Positions 21,504 to 32,142 are shown, counted from the stretch's first letter. The stretch is 59,721 nt of DNA from Zygnema cylindricum (GCA_037447655.1 JBBHKE010000903.1:1-59721); one strand, 5' to 3'. A program made the numbers and translations. The notes: generated from the sequence alone by a model not told the origin.

Positions 21504-22974
21504 AGAGATAGGAGAGAAGGGGAGGGATGGAAACGATCTTTTGAAGGGAAGGAACCTAATAAAAGAGTTGATAGAGGTGCAAGGATCACGTGGTTATCGA
21601 TCAACATTAAATTTCATGTTCCTGAAATTTTTAGAGTAGAGATCTTTCAAAAAAGCAAGAAGTAAATAATTAAATTAGATTCATTGACTTGAAAGATTTC
21701 AGCCTCGCCCGCATTACGATCTTTTAGTTTACAATAGATTGACGGTTTAGTCGGTAAAAAAGAGTTTACCTGCAAATTAGATAGAGCAGCAAAAATAAAA
21801 GAAAGATAATGAAAAATTGGATCCTTGATTATCTTAGGTTCGTGACGTAGGAATTTTGTAATTTAAATTTTCTAGTATCACTTTTATAAAGTTTGTTCGA
21901 ACATTTTGGATGGTGCTTGGGTAATGTTACTTTAACTTTTTGCGATAAAGTGATGGCTTGTTGTTTTTGTAAACCCAAATTTTAATACCAGAACCTATAG
22001 AAGATTTTTTCTTTCTTAAATATATATCTTATTTGAATTTTTTAATTATCTAAATTTCTTTAAGAAGAAATGAGGATTACTGTGGACATCATCTTGGTAT
22101 CCCGGTTGGGTTTAAACCAGTACCTCCAAAAGCATAAAACGTTTAGAAACATTGTGCTCAAGTGCAAATTTCCTCTTCTTAGCTACCAAATTATTATTTG
22201 GAGGTATTTTTATTTTTTTTTATGTAATCATGATATTTTGACCCAATAATTTTTTTTTTTTTCAAGAAGTATATATACTATATGTAACCAAGACACCCGT
22301 ACACGTACGGCCTTTGTGCATTAAAAGTACATGTCCTTTGGTACTTTATGGTGCAATCCGTACATATATGGATGTACAGACAGTTGAAATTTGCAAAGAG
22401 TCTATACTCCAGAAACTAGGCAATGTCTTAACTGGTGTTAAAACCGGGTTTTACTCTAAACGTTCAAACAGTAAAAACTTTTACCCTCAATGCTGATGCT
22501 ATGTTTCACCTGTGGAAAAAATCCCATGTAAGTGATGATTAAGTTCCATGTACTAAACTGTCTTGATTTTATTTATTTAAACGTGAGGACAAAGCTGTTT
22601 CTAAAGTCGCATATTGTGAGTAAAATTTCTATTCATAGAAATTTTCTAGTCAATATCTTGCTAACTGCATTCCTTTTTTTTCGGGTGTGTTTGTTTGAAA
22701 AACAATTATGAATTCTTATCAAAATTGCCATGTTCCCTATTCTTGAGACTCGCTTGAAAAGTGTCAAATACCATTATAAAAAGCTTTTGAACCTAGGTTT
22801 GGTTTATATATCTCCGACATATTTCAAGTTCAAGTTCCAATTGCAAAATACCCATGAATCAACTATTCCATCGAGACACCATATGTACAAATGTGGATGT
22901 GTGGATGTATGTACGGATGTACGGATGATGTTCATTATCAACGTTTTTAAAAGGAAAGTTTGATCACTTGACTG
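21504..22974. other. 3' flank of root-cap-domain gene; no gene seen
   Basis: A poly(A)-signal word lies at 21558-21563. Beyond it the sequence is AT-rich with poly-T runs (22208-22262) and GTAC/GTACGG words (22290-22380, 22890-22925). No domain-bearing frame or transposon terminus was recognised. Confidence 0.45.
21558..21563 (+). terminator. Poly(A) signal of root-cap-domain gene
   Basis: AATAAA 55 bp after the stop codon, in sense orientation. A plausible near-upstream element for 3' end formation. Confidence 0.4.
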
Positions 22975-23186
22975 CACCGTGTATCGCTAATTCATGTTTT
23001 TCCCGCCATTTATAACATCTTTTCTCCGTGCACACACATCCAATATTTGCTTTTAGACTGTTAAACGGAAGGTAAGAATCGCGCCTTTGAATCGCAACCG
23101 TCGGATTAACAATCTAGCGTATGTGCACGCAGAAAATATGTTTTTAGGTGGCGAAAATATATTAACACTAATAGCGATACACTTTG
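22975..23186. mobile_element. Tc1/mariner-like MITE, subfamily 2, 212 bp
   Basis: Ends CACCGTGTATCGCTAAT and TAATAGCGATACACTTTG, followed by TA on the right and TG (decayed TA) on the left. Internally collinear with 23757-23973 ('acatcttttctccgtgcacac' and 'gtgtg/cacgcagaaaatatgttttt'). Confidence 0.75.
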
Positions 23187-23397
23187 TAGTGATTACATGA
23201 TCACCACCACAGAATCCGTTCCGGATCCGGCGCCTGCGGTCGGGTACGGACCGGGTACCCGATTGAGACCTCTTGCACAGATGTTCACCAATCACCGATT
23301 CATCGGTCACCAATTTGTACTGCAGCAGAGGTCGCAAAAGTCAAAATTTCAGAGTACGGATCGGGTACGGATTCGGGTACCCGATTACAACTGCAGC

Positions 23398-24315
23398 CAG
23401 AGGTCGCAAACGGTCAACCGAAACCGTGACCGACCGTTAACCGACCGCCCGCGCCGGATCCGGAACGCCGACTGCACGCACCGGATCCGGAACGGATTCG
23501 ATTGAAAAATTTTGAGGGTCGGGCGATTGCGGTCGGTTGATTCACCATAAAAAAAATATGGTCGGTTACGGTCGGTTAACCAAAAAATGAAAATTTTGTA
23601 TTGTCCATACAATCCAACATTATTGTACTTTGTACTCTTTGGTATCTTGGAAGTACGTGACATCATGATTAGCGTCGCAAATCTGACACGATAGTAACAC
23701 TATTCATTTCGCAAATCTTAGGGAACGCGACAAAGCGTCGCAAATTAGACATTGTACACCGTGAATCGCTATTAGCGTCAATGTTTTTTTTGCAACTTTA
23801 TGCATCTTTTCTCCGTACACACTTGCTGGATTTTCAATTTGAGACAGCCAATCGAAAGTTGGGAACCTTACCTTTCAATCGCAACCTTCAGATCCACAAT
23901 CCAACAAGTGTGTACTGAGAAAAAATGTTTTAAGTGGCGCAAAAGACATTGACGCTAATAGCGATTCACAGTGTAGTACACTATTCATTTCGCAAATCTT
24001 AGGGAACGCAACAAAGCGTCGCAAATCTGACACGGCAGTAAATACTATTCATTTCGCAAATCTTAGGGAAAGCGACAAATCGTAATTATTGGCTTATTTA
24101 TAAGTCGTGCATTAGTTAATTTTTCGGTTACGGGCGGGCACGGCTAGTCGCGAGAAATTGAGTTTCGGTTAACTTTTATTTTCGTAAACGCCGGTCGGTT
24201 AACCGTTAACAATTTTGGAGCGTGACATAACCCGGTCGGGCGTCGGTTACTCAGATTTTGAAAAAAAAAAACGGTCGGTTTCGGTTATGTAAAATTTTGA
24301 CTTTTGCGACCTCTT
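23398..24315. mobile_element. hAT-like MITE with nested mariner MITE
   Basis: Ends CAGAGGTCGCAAAC and CTTTTGCGACCTCTT form imperfect inverted repeats. Flanks actgcagc (23390-23397) and aatgcagc (24316-24323) match at 7 of 8 bases. Subterminal regions are rich in cggtcggtt/aaccgaccg words. The interior carries a ~62-bp unit with core 'tatttcatttcgcaaatctta' at about 23701, 23983 and 24050, the first and second separated by the nested MITE. A partial further copy of the same end lies just outside (23326-23350). Confidence 0.7.
23757..23973. mobile_element. Tc1/mariner-like MITE, subfamily 2, 217 bp
   Basis: Ends CACCGTGAATCGCTATTAGCGT and ACGCTAATAGCGATTCACAGTG (one mismatch), with TA on both sides. 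Inserted in the repeat interior of the hAT-like element. It is the cleanest full copy of subfamily 2 in the window. Confidence 0.85.
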
Positions 24316-24330
24316 AATGCAGCTTAGTAA

Positions 24331-24549
24331 AAGTGAATCGCTATTAGATTTATTAACACTGTATCGGCACCGCTAGATTCTGACCTTTGAACCTAAAACA
24401 GTACGAGCAACACTAGTTTTGTTTTCCTTTCTTGCTACTTCATCGAACGGTTAAAAATAAGCCACGTCGTTCAAATTTAAACTAGAGCTGATAACACTAA
24501 TATAAATATCACACGAATAATTTATTTATTCGACTAGCGATTCACGCTG
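24331..24549. mobile_element. Decayed subfamily-2 MITE
   Basis: A worn left end (aaaagtgaatcgctattag near 24332) and right end (ctagcgattcacgctg to 24549, then TA) enclose about 215 bp, the length typical of subfamily 2. The interior is strongly diverged. Confidence 0.5.
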
Positions 24550-24551
24550 TA

Positions 24552-25270
24552 CACCGTGAATCGCTATTACACCGCGAATCGCTATTAGCGTACATGACGC
24601 TAATTGGGGTACCTCTTTTTTTTCGGCAAATTCTCAAACAGAATAAAGTACGCTAAATGTTTCTGAACGTTATTTGAGGTACCCCTCAATACGGTTCATA
24701 ACTGTAATTTAGTGCCCTTCTAAATAGTGTGTGTACGGACTGTCATATCCGTACTATTTCGTACCTATTTAAATATAAAAGTACAGAAAATATAATAATA
24801 TGTAATTGCGTAAATATTTTCCGGCATACGCGGATGTAAAAAAACGCGACGGCGTACGATTTGAACAATTTTGTGCATCTACATGTTTTAGTGTGGACAT
24901 ATTATGTGCCGAAAATTTTTACAAAGCCAGTAAATTACAAATTAGACGTTAATGATAAATTAGTATCATTGGTAGTATTCTCTATAAAACCCATGATTTA
25001 CCTTAAATAGCGTACGCTATTTGTTTCATAACGCTATGTATTTCTAGACGCTAATAGCGATTCACGGTGTAGTGTTAATGTTTTTTTCGTCTCTTTAAAC
25101 ATTCATTCTCCGTACACATACATCAGATTGTGGATCTGACGGCTGAGATTGAAAGATAAGATACTCAACTTACGATTGGCGGTCTGAAATTGAAAATCAG
25201 AGAAGTGTGTACGGAGAAAAGATGTTTTAAGCGGCTAAAAAATTATTAACCCTAATAGCGATTCACGGTG
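24552..25270. mobile_element. Subfamily-2 MITE interrupted by another MITE
   Basis: The left piece is CACCGTGAATCGCTAT (24552-24567). The right piece resumes at 25072 with GTGTTAATG and ends ...TAATAGCGATTCACGGTG at 25270, followed by TA. Without the insert it is about 217 bp, and its body matches 23757-23973 (the 'ttctccgtacacata' and 'gtgtgtacggagaaaagatg' segments). Confidence 0.8.
24570..25069. mobile_element. 500-bp mariner-like MITE nested in a TIR
   Basis: Ends CACCGCGAATCGCTATTAGCGT and ACGCTAATAGCGATTCACGGTG. It sits in the TA of the host MITE's own left terminal repeat, giving TA at 24568-24569 and 25070-25071. The interior is unlike subfamily 2 but resembles the long subfamily-1 form in length and GTAC content. 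Noncoding. Confidence 0.8.
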
Positions 25271-25272
25271 TA

Positions 25273-25600
25273 CTTATGGCCTTATGCGCTATCCAGTTTA
25301 TCGTCAATGGACAAAACATATGGATCGTCAGCTTCACTAAATAAAGTCGCCAATGGCAGAGGTGAATTTCAAATATCGGCATACTTAACAAAATCCATAT
25401 TTCCGAGACGGTGCAGGACAATTTTTGGCAGCTACAGGACAGTACAGGATGTACTTTACCGTAGTGTCCAGCCTGTCGAACTGGAATAATTAAAGGCAGG
25501 AGCTATGTTCTACTGTTGCGCACCGTATGCGTACCGACAGTTTTCAGTACGGCTTTCCAGTACGGCGTACCGACAGGTGCCGGGCCCCCCCAGAGTATAG
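25273..25600. other. Intergenic; GTAC-rich
   Basis: No gene is recognised. 25430-25580 is notable for eight closely spaced GTAC words, several within 'agtacgg' or 'cgtaccgaca'. Confidence 0.35.
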
Positions 25601-25602
25601 TA

Positions 25603-26134
25603 CACCGCCAATCGTTAATAGCGTTGTGTACGCTAATTCCGTCCCGCTTTTTTTTTTTTATTCTCCATTAGTGTAATTCATTCTATTTTTTTCTCTATTC
25701 TATTTGGGGTTTTTTTCAGTACGTTGTTTCTTAAATAGAGTGGTGTACGGTCAGTGTCATACCGTACATAAATGTACTTTTTAAGTTAATTACGATAAAT
25801 TTGTTTTAGTAACCGCGGACGCATGAGAATGTGCGTTCTAAAAAGGAAAAAAAACTAGATAGTTAAAAATCCCGTTCGCACATATTCGTCCGACAGCCGC
25901 GTTTCGACTGTGTGAATGTACGGTTTGTGTACGATTTGTCAGATTGTGTACGGTAACCTATATTAGTGTAAGCATATTTGCGACCGACATTTTTTATTTC
26001 AAAGATCCAAATTACCATAATCAAACGATTAGAATGTATGATTTTTTCCAAAATTTTAAATTCTTAAATAGCGTAAACCACGATAACTATTTTTATACGC
26101 TAACAAACTTACACGCTAATAACGATTGGCGGTG
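25603..26134. mobile_element. Tc1/mariner-like MITE, subfamily 1, 532 bp
   Basis: Ends CACCGCCAATCGTTAATAGCG and CGCTAATAACGATTGGCGGTG, with TA on both sides (25601-25602, 26135-26136). It is the uninterrupted long form of the family and provides the empty-site reference for the hAT insertion at 3182-3954. No transposase. Confidence 0.85.
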
Positions 26135-26285
26135 TAGCAGTAGTGCAGTACAATACATATTGGCGGTGTATCGAACATCGCGGTACAAACCATAATTTAT
26201 TTTAGCCTAAATCTGACCGTTGGATTCTCCATTCACTGTCGTGGCAAATCTGAACTCTCAAGGTTTTGGCAATTTGGCACACTTA

Positions 26286-27216
26286 GGGCGTGTTTTCATG
26301 TGTTCAAGTAAGGGTTTTTTTCCGTCGTTTACACAAAAAATGGAACTTCCAACGGGAAAATATTACGCCGTACGAAAAATGGGCAAAAACACAAGTATAT
26401 TTTGCGTCATTTTGGAACTTGGAAGGTACGGCAATTTGGCGTTATCATCATCGCGACCCACTTCCAGCTCATCTTCACACTTGCACTGAAATCAAATCGC
26501 GATCTGATTTTAATCAAAATAACACCCTATTAACGAATAGGAAACTTGGATTGCACGCGTCAACGTTTTCAAAAAATTTTGCACGAAGGAAAGTAGACGC
26601 TATTTTTTTCCCTGCTCGTCACGCGCATGCACATAAGAAAATGACAAAAATGTACGGAAAAAAACTTGCAGGGGTCTCGAACCTCCACTTTCCTTCATAG
26701 GTTCTTTGCAAAAGTTTACGTCGTCCTCTTTCTCACTCGATCGCTATTATTTCTCTCTCCCCTAAATGAAATGCGATATTGGTGGTTTCAAATGAAAGAT
26801 ATATTTTTTATCTTTTTTTTGAGTATCTTTGGTCGTAGTTTGACGGCATATCGAATGATAAAAGATAAATAAAAGAAATTCGAAGCCATGGCGGAATGTT
26901 TACGTACTAATGACGTCATAGCGTGGCGTGACTTCGCAATGTCAAAACCCTAAATATCTACGATGTCATAAAAACCTCGACGTCTACAACCGTCGCCGTT
27001 TTTGTAGACGTCACTTAGTTTAAGAAGTTTCGCAGTAATCTACATTTCGTTTCGTATTCTGTCGCACATTTTGTAGACGTCTACGACTCTCACAAATTTG
27101 AAGTAATGAAAGCGCAAGTAATGAATGACATAGGAACAGTTTGAAAAGTACACCATAAAATCTGCGCTAAATTCCAAAGTAACGTTTCAAAATTTCGGTT
27201 ACATGGGCACACGCCC
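26286..27216. mobile_element. PIF/Harbinger-like MITE, 931 bp
   Basis: GGGCGTGTTTTCATGT at the left and ACATGGGCACACGCCC at the right form imperfect inverted repeats (13 of 16). Both sides are flanked by TTA (26283-26285 and 27217-27219), the target preference of PIF/Harbinger elements. The interior has frames up to 136 codons without a transposase motif. Confidence 0.65.
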
Positions 27217-27219
27217 TTA

Positions 27220-27729
27220 ATTACTTTTAGTCAAACACTACACGTAAGGTACAACCGTACAAGACTGAAAGGACTTTAAACAAAGGGCTAAAAGTACACG
27301 TCGAAAAAATTGAAACCGTACTTCTGGTAGCTAGGTGGCCGTGGATCTGTTAACCATCGACCTGTGCGCGTCCATGACTCGGAAAAAAACAGAAAAAAAA
27401 AACCGTAACGAGCCCCCGTACGGACAGGCCAGTTATTCGGTTCAAACCGAACCCCGGTATCTGGGTGGAATTTGGTGCGGTAAGCAATACAACTAATTCT
27501 CGCCAAATTTTGTTTCTATTTCCGCCTCATGTACCTATTTAGTAATAACGTATTTCGTACTGATTGTACGAGTATTGCTTACACAACAGTACAAGAGGTG
27601 AAGCATATGAGGTCGTAAAATACATGTGAATAGTATAACGCATAACTACGCGACACGTGGAATTTCGGCATGTTTGTATATCGTCCGACATCGTACGGTA
27701 ATGGATGATAGCTATATCATCTTATCAAA
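27220..27729. other. Intergenic; no gene seen
   Basis: GTAC/CGTAC words are frequent (27240-27300, 27540-27600). No transposon end or domain-bearing frame was recognised. Confidence 0.35.
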
Positions 27730-27731
27730 TA

Positions 27732-27915
27732 CACCGGGAATCGCTATTAGTGTTAATGTTATTTTGTCCCTTAAACATTATTTCACCGTACACGCTTCTC
27801 AAATTCTGAAATTGACGGTTGAGATTGAAATTATATTCTCACCATCGGCGGTCTCATCAAATTGAAAATTCCAAATAGGACAAGTGTGTACGGTGTTTTT
27901 AGGGTGAACTTCCAT
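27732..27915. mobile_element. Subfamily-2 MITE, right end lost
   Basis: Left end CACCGGGAATCGCTATTAG after TA. The body is collinear with 23757-23940 up to 'gtgtgtacggtg'. The final ~30 bp and right terminal repeat are missing. Confidence 0.6.
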
Positions 27916-28156
27916 TAGAGGAAAAGTGGTGTTGTTTAGTGGATGCCGTACACTTTCGTACAGATTCGTACAATTTTATTTTTTTTGTCAGACGAAACAT
28001 TTCGAAACATGTTTACTGGATCGCTCCAACATTATAGGCGTAATTATCGACCGTTGGATTTTTAGCTTTTCTGGATTCCCGAAGCAATTGCGCACGTCGT
28101 CTGAACTTCTATAGGCTCCATTGCCACACAGAATTCGCAGATCAAAAGAAGCTAAT

Positions 28157-28975
28157 CTAGATAGTGCCGACTCCAAGTTTATAAATGCCATCACTCCCTT
28201 TAGTGATGTCAACCCCATTACCCCCAAAAATTAAACTTTCCTCACTCTCTCTTTCGAAATTTATTCCCAATAAATATTTCTCCTCCCCTAAACCTTTCAT
28301 TAGATATTCCTCGTCTCCCATATCATTTAAAACCCCTTCTAGATTGACTTCTCCCCTTTCCTCGGAATCCGTTGAAGTCTCCCTTTCCGACAAGTTTTCT
28401 AATTCCAAAATACCTATAAAATTATCCTCATTAATTTTATTTTTCCCGTTTTCACTTATGGATCCTAGATCTGACTTTCTCATTTCTAAGTCATACACTT
28501 TACACTCCTCGACATCCTCAAGTACCTCCTCTCTCTTTACTTCCCTTATACCTCCAAAAGCACACTGTTGCCTTTGAGGAATTTCTGTGTACTTTTCTCT
28601 CTTCTCCATTCTACCGATGTGAAGAAGCTCCAAGATTTCTTTATCCTCTTTCTCCTCTTCCCCTTCTTCCTCCTCATTCACACCCCAACTTCTAAGTTCT
28701 TCCAAACGAGGACACTCCTCCATATGGTGACTCAGTTCTCTACAAAAGAAGCAAACCCCTTTTTCCAAAGCTCCCCTTTCTTTTCTTCTCCCTCTCTTTC
28801 CACCGAAGTTTCGATAAGGTTTACCTTTGTCTTTCTTCCTCTCATCACGCTTCCGCCAATAACCACCAGCTGTAAATGCAGTCACCCTGTCACTTCCCCT
28901 ACGAAGCTCCAAGGTGCTTTCCCTCACAAGTATTTTCTCTATGGTGATGCTCCAAGTCCACGAGGAGACTTCCAT
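28157..28975 (-). pseudogene. Copia gag C-terminal part with zinc knuckle (E2)
   Basis: 272 codons. A CX2CX4HX4C zinc knuckle (CFFCRELSHHMEEC) lies about 75 residues in, after a basic KRGRRKERG run, then a long Glu/Asp-rich stretch to the end. The last nine residues (IYKLGVGTI) are read from the fused 3'-LTR remnant, so the C-terminus is a junction product. Plus-strand frames opposite it are shadows. Confidence 0.75.
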
Positions 28976-28978
28976 TCC

Positions 28979-29554
28979 CTACATACGGTAAATGATGTCT
29001 TCGTACTCATCTGGGAGTTTCATGATTAGTGTATTAATCTTTCTCTCCTCATATTCTACATATCCCGCACTAGCAAGCTCAACATATAACGCAACAATAT
29101 CATTGCAAAACTCTATCATGCTACCGCCTTTATAAACATAGGCCTCTATTTCTTGTTTTACTAACTGCTGCCTATGTATAGTCTCACTCTTATAAATCTG
29201 AATTAGTGCTTCCCATATCTCTGAAGACTTGATTAGACTTAAAAGAGTGATAGCTATGGACTTAGACACGTATCTAAGTATGAGATGTTTTGCTATAGTG
29301 TTTTTATATTCCCAAATATTCCTATCATTTTCTTCAGTTTTTAGTTCAGTTATAACCCACACAAGTGGAACCGTAGCCGAGAGCCTAGCTCCCCTCACCA
29401 TAGGTGTCCCTTTATCCTTCTGCCTTATTTCCCCTTCAACCGTAATGATTTTCCATTCACCTTCCGTTGCATCTGAACTCCGGTTGGTTTTTTGGGCAGC
29501 CCCAGATGATTCTCCATAGTGAGCTCCTCGAAAGCCCGGTGGCGGAGACCTCAC
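28979..29554 (-). pseudogene. Copia gag N-terminal domain (E2)
   Basis: 191 codons open, homologous to the UBN2/gag region of plant copia polyproteins. It carries the hallmark ...IWEALIQIYKSE...QQLVKQEIEAYVYKGGSMIEFCNDIVALYVELA...LIMKLPDEYEDI. Upstream in frame, the start region (MEPIEFQVMGPPSR...FTMEG) is separated by a stop (TAA in place of the GTG-Val seen in relative D near 51197). A shift then leads to the next frame. Confidence 0.75.
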
Positions 29555-29656
29555 TTGTCCCGAAATAATTCCCCATAAGTGCTTCTCGAAAAATTACCCC
29601 TCCATCGTAAACTCCCAATAAGTAAAGTCTGTTCCATCGAACATAGACACCCTAGA

Positions 29657-29672
29657 TGGTGGGCCCATAACC
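29657..29672 (-). other. Primer-binding site (initiator tRNA-Met anticodon arm)
   Basis: On the minus strand GGTTATGGGCCCACCA is a 16-nt perfect complement of the anticodon stem-loop of plant initiator methionine tRNA, as I know that tRNA. It directly follows the LTR's ...TTTCA end. Drosophila copia and Ty5 are established examples of priming from a cleaved initiator-tRNA half. Related versions are at 1277-1292 and 51121-51136. Confidence 0.7.
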
Positions 29673-30478
29673 TGAAATTCTATAGGCTCCATTGCCACAC
29701 AGAATTCGCAGATCAAAATAAACTAATCTAGATAGTGCCGACTCCAAGTTTATATAAACCCAAATGATTGACCCCTTGATAATCAGAACCCCATTACAGC
29801 TTCACCCTTGTGAAATAAGACTTTCTGTGTGCTTAGTTCCACCACAGAATGTAAAGTTAGAATATGAGATTTAGACACATTCACCCACTTTGACTTTCCC
29901 GTAGAAATGCAGCCACCCAGGAAAGCAAAAACTTTGACTGACTACACCCCTCTGAAGCCTCGACTCGTAGGAGTCCGCAGCAAAAAGAATCAATGAATTT
30001 GTTAAATTGATTTAATAGATATGGCTGGCCAAAGTTTGCCTTTTATACAAGATGCTTTTTGGGGGAGGCGGCTACCTACCCAAAATATCCTAAGTCCTAT
30101 TCCCTCTCTAAAACCCCTTCTATTGAAGTACGACGCCAATCACAAGACTGTACCGTACTGAGAAGTACAGGCACCGGTGTACTTTTTGTACGGCAGATGT
30201 ACGACAGGCCATATAAGTAACATCTGTCACATCCGATCTTGTTATCTTGCACACCGGAAATTCCACAACCACGTACGATGTCGCCACGTGTCATCCGGAG
30301 TGGCGGCGCCCAAAAAACGCCAAGGCGGCCTTTCCGAAATCCCAGCTTGCACCACGGTGGTCGATTTCACATCGCCTTTTTATCCGGACCGCCGAAACAA
30401 ATGTTTGTAACATTTGTTTCGTGCAGCATAAAAGGTACACTGGGTTCTATGCCAAAGATTTAGTCCTAGTAATTGACC
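29673..30478 (-). mobile_element. Copia LTR (E2 5' LTR, outer end missing)
   Basis: Collinear with 1293-2130 at clearly more than 80 percent by eye. It includes the 'acgtacgatgtcgccacgtgtca' segment and the 'gtac' cluster at 30128-30200. Homology breaks at about 30478, where chromovirus LTR sequence begins. Confidence 0.75.
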
Positions 30479-30639
30479 GCAACCAATACAGCCTAGTTGC
30501 TAGCTTCTAAGTACCCAACTCTATAACCGTGTTACAGTGCCTCTCACTAAGGCTTCAACGTCCTGCTGAACCTTATTGGCTCAAGGAAACTCCAATTGCT
30601 GGAGTATGCCGTACGTCTCTTCACGGTACTCCTAGAACT

Positions 30640-32000
30640 CTTGTTGCAGGGTGTCGAGTTGGTTTTGGAGCTGCTCACATCGCGTCTCCAGCTGCACAAT
30701 ATGATGGTCTGCCGCTGCCAAACGTCTCCGAGTGATTCGCTCCCGAACCTGGTCTTCCCTTTCCTCCGGTACAACCTCTGGTCTCTCGAGTTGTGGCGGA
30801 ATGGTCAGCGGTGCAGGCTCCTCGGGTGCGCACTTGGGGCTTTGGTTTTGGCGAGTTCATACCTCTTTAAGGTCCTTTGGCCGATTCTACCGAGTACCTT
30901 TGCTTGAAAGACACACGTTTTTGGCGTACCGAGGCCGTAGGGCCTCCGGGCTCTGGTTCAGGTCTCAAGTGTTACCTGCAGAGATGATGTCATGGAGGCA
31001 GACATCCCACGGTGATGGACAGTGCACGGGCATCCATCCTGTACCGGTGGTATTTTCAACCCTTCCACCCCTGGGCATGATTCGCTGCCTCCCCTGAATG
31101 TTCAAGGTCCTTTCCTCATAAAATTCCAGGCCGTTTATGAGGGCACGTTGGCGAGGATAACGATAGGTTTCCCAGGCTTTCCAATAGGCCACTCCTCGGG
31201 CCACTCCGCTGGATCCTCATAAAAGCACTTTGCGAAGCTGAAGGTGAGATGCGGATGTTGTGTGTCGACAAGGAGTGGAAAGAGGTTATCGGGGACTTCT
31301 TTCCACTTTTCACTCTCTTCGTCTGTGTCCCCTTGATCTCCTCGAAGGAGGAACACATCGTCACCGTTGGGATACTGTGCTTCCGCCTTCTTTTCCGCGC
31401 TTTCAGACAACTGCTCTTCTGCGGTACTCTCCTTGTTGGGGTCCCTCATCACCTCCAGATCCGAGGCGCGCCCTTCAATAGGTGGAGGTGTTCGTTTTCG
31501 TTCCAATTCCTCCGCGTCCGAGAGCTCATTGTCTTCCTCCTCTTCTTGATCTCCCTCTTAGAGTGGGTGGTATTCAAGGTCTTGTGAAATTTTTGACCCC
31601 TCCCCTCCACCAGTCACTGCCGGCCTGACTCGCTACTGGCTGTTTCCTCGGGTTCCAGCTCTGCTTCTACCTCCCTCCTCCGGTTTGCCTCTACCATGGC
31701 CTCCCCCGCCACCAACAGTCTATCGCGACGGGGCACATCTCCTTGCCCCACACGTACCAGTCTCCTCCTCTTTGGTGGTGGGAAGCATGACGACGCCATG
31801 GAGGCTGTCGTGTAGGACAAATCACGTAATTTTAGAAGCAAAGGTAAACTTGTTGTTCGGAGTGAATAACTCTCTAAATTGACTAGACTAGGCTGGTCGC
31901 GAGGGTGGATGGCGGCTTTATCAAAGAGGGTTGAGGGTTTCACGTTACGACTATGCGAAGCGTCACAGCGTGCGAGGGTATTGGCAGTGTCCAACATTTA
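30640..32000 (-). pseudogene. Extra coding-like region downstream of chromodomain
   Basis: In element sense, between the chromodomain and the 3' LTR, minus-strand frames can be chained. 31614-31997 has a nuclear-localisation-like PPPKRRRLVRV after an internal Met at 31799. About 31135-31560 is acidic (EGDQEEEEDNELSD..., then DNLFPLLVDTQ...FAKCFYEDPAEW). 30965-31204 reads ARGVAYWKAWETYRYPRQRALINGLEFYEERTLN. About 30640-30830 reads EEREDQVRERITRRRLAA.. then VQLETRCEQLQNQLDTLQQ, a heptad-like coiled coil. Each step needs a frameshift. It could be a decayed accessory open reading frame or transduced host sequence. I recognise no family. Confidence 0.45.
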
Positions 32001-32142
32001 TAAAACTGCGCTGCTGTTGCGAAACCGAGGGTTCATTGTCACCGATGTGGTGAAACACAATCGCGTCGTTTCGCTTTCCTGTCAGCGCAGCGGTGGCGCT
32101 ACGTTCCTCTGACGGCACCGTAACCATGCTACGTTGCAGTGG

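Larger units (their letters stand above)
28102..30478 (-). mobile_element. Deleted Ty1/copia element E2
   Basis: Minus orientation. A 5' LTR (29673-30478, truncated at its outer end by the neighbouring chromovirus) is followed by the primer-binding site (29657-29672), gag (29650 down to about 28178) and only the last 76 bp of a 3' LTR (28102-28177). Protease, integrase, reverse transcriptase and RNase H are all absent, so one deletion joined the end of gag to the tail of the 3' LTR. The same LTR family is at 1293-2245. Confidence 0.8.

Noticed and set aside
26220-26872. Overlapping plus-strand frames of 68-136 codons
   Set aside because: They lie mostly within the Harbinger-like MITE; no transposase or other domain motifs; overlapping frames without codon bias.
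28185-29519. Plus-strand frames of 96-153 codons (Ser/Pro/Phe-rich)
   Set aside because: Antisense shadows of the copia gag on the minus strand.
30529-31587. Plus-strand frames of 60-121 codons
   Set aside because: They lie antisense to the chromovirus. The sense strand shows charged and coiled-coil coding character; the plus frames show none.
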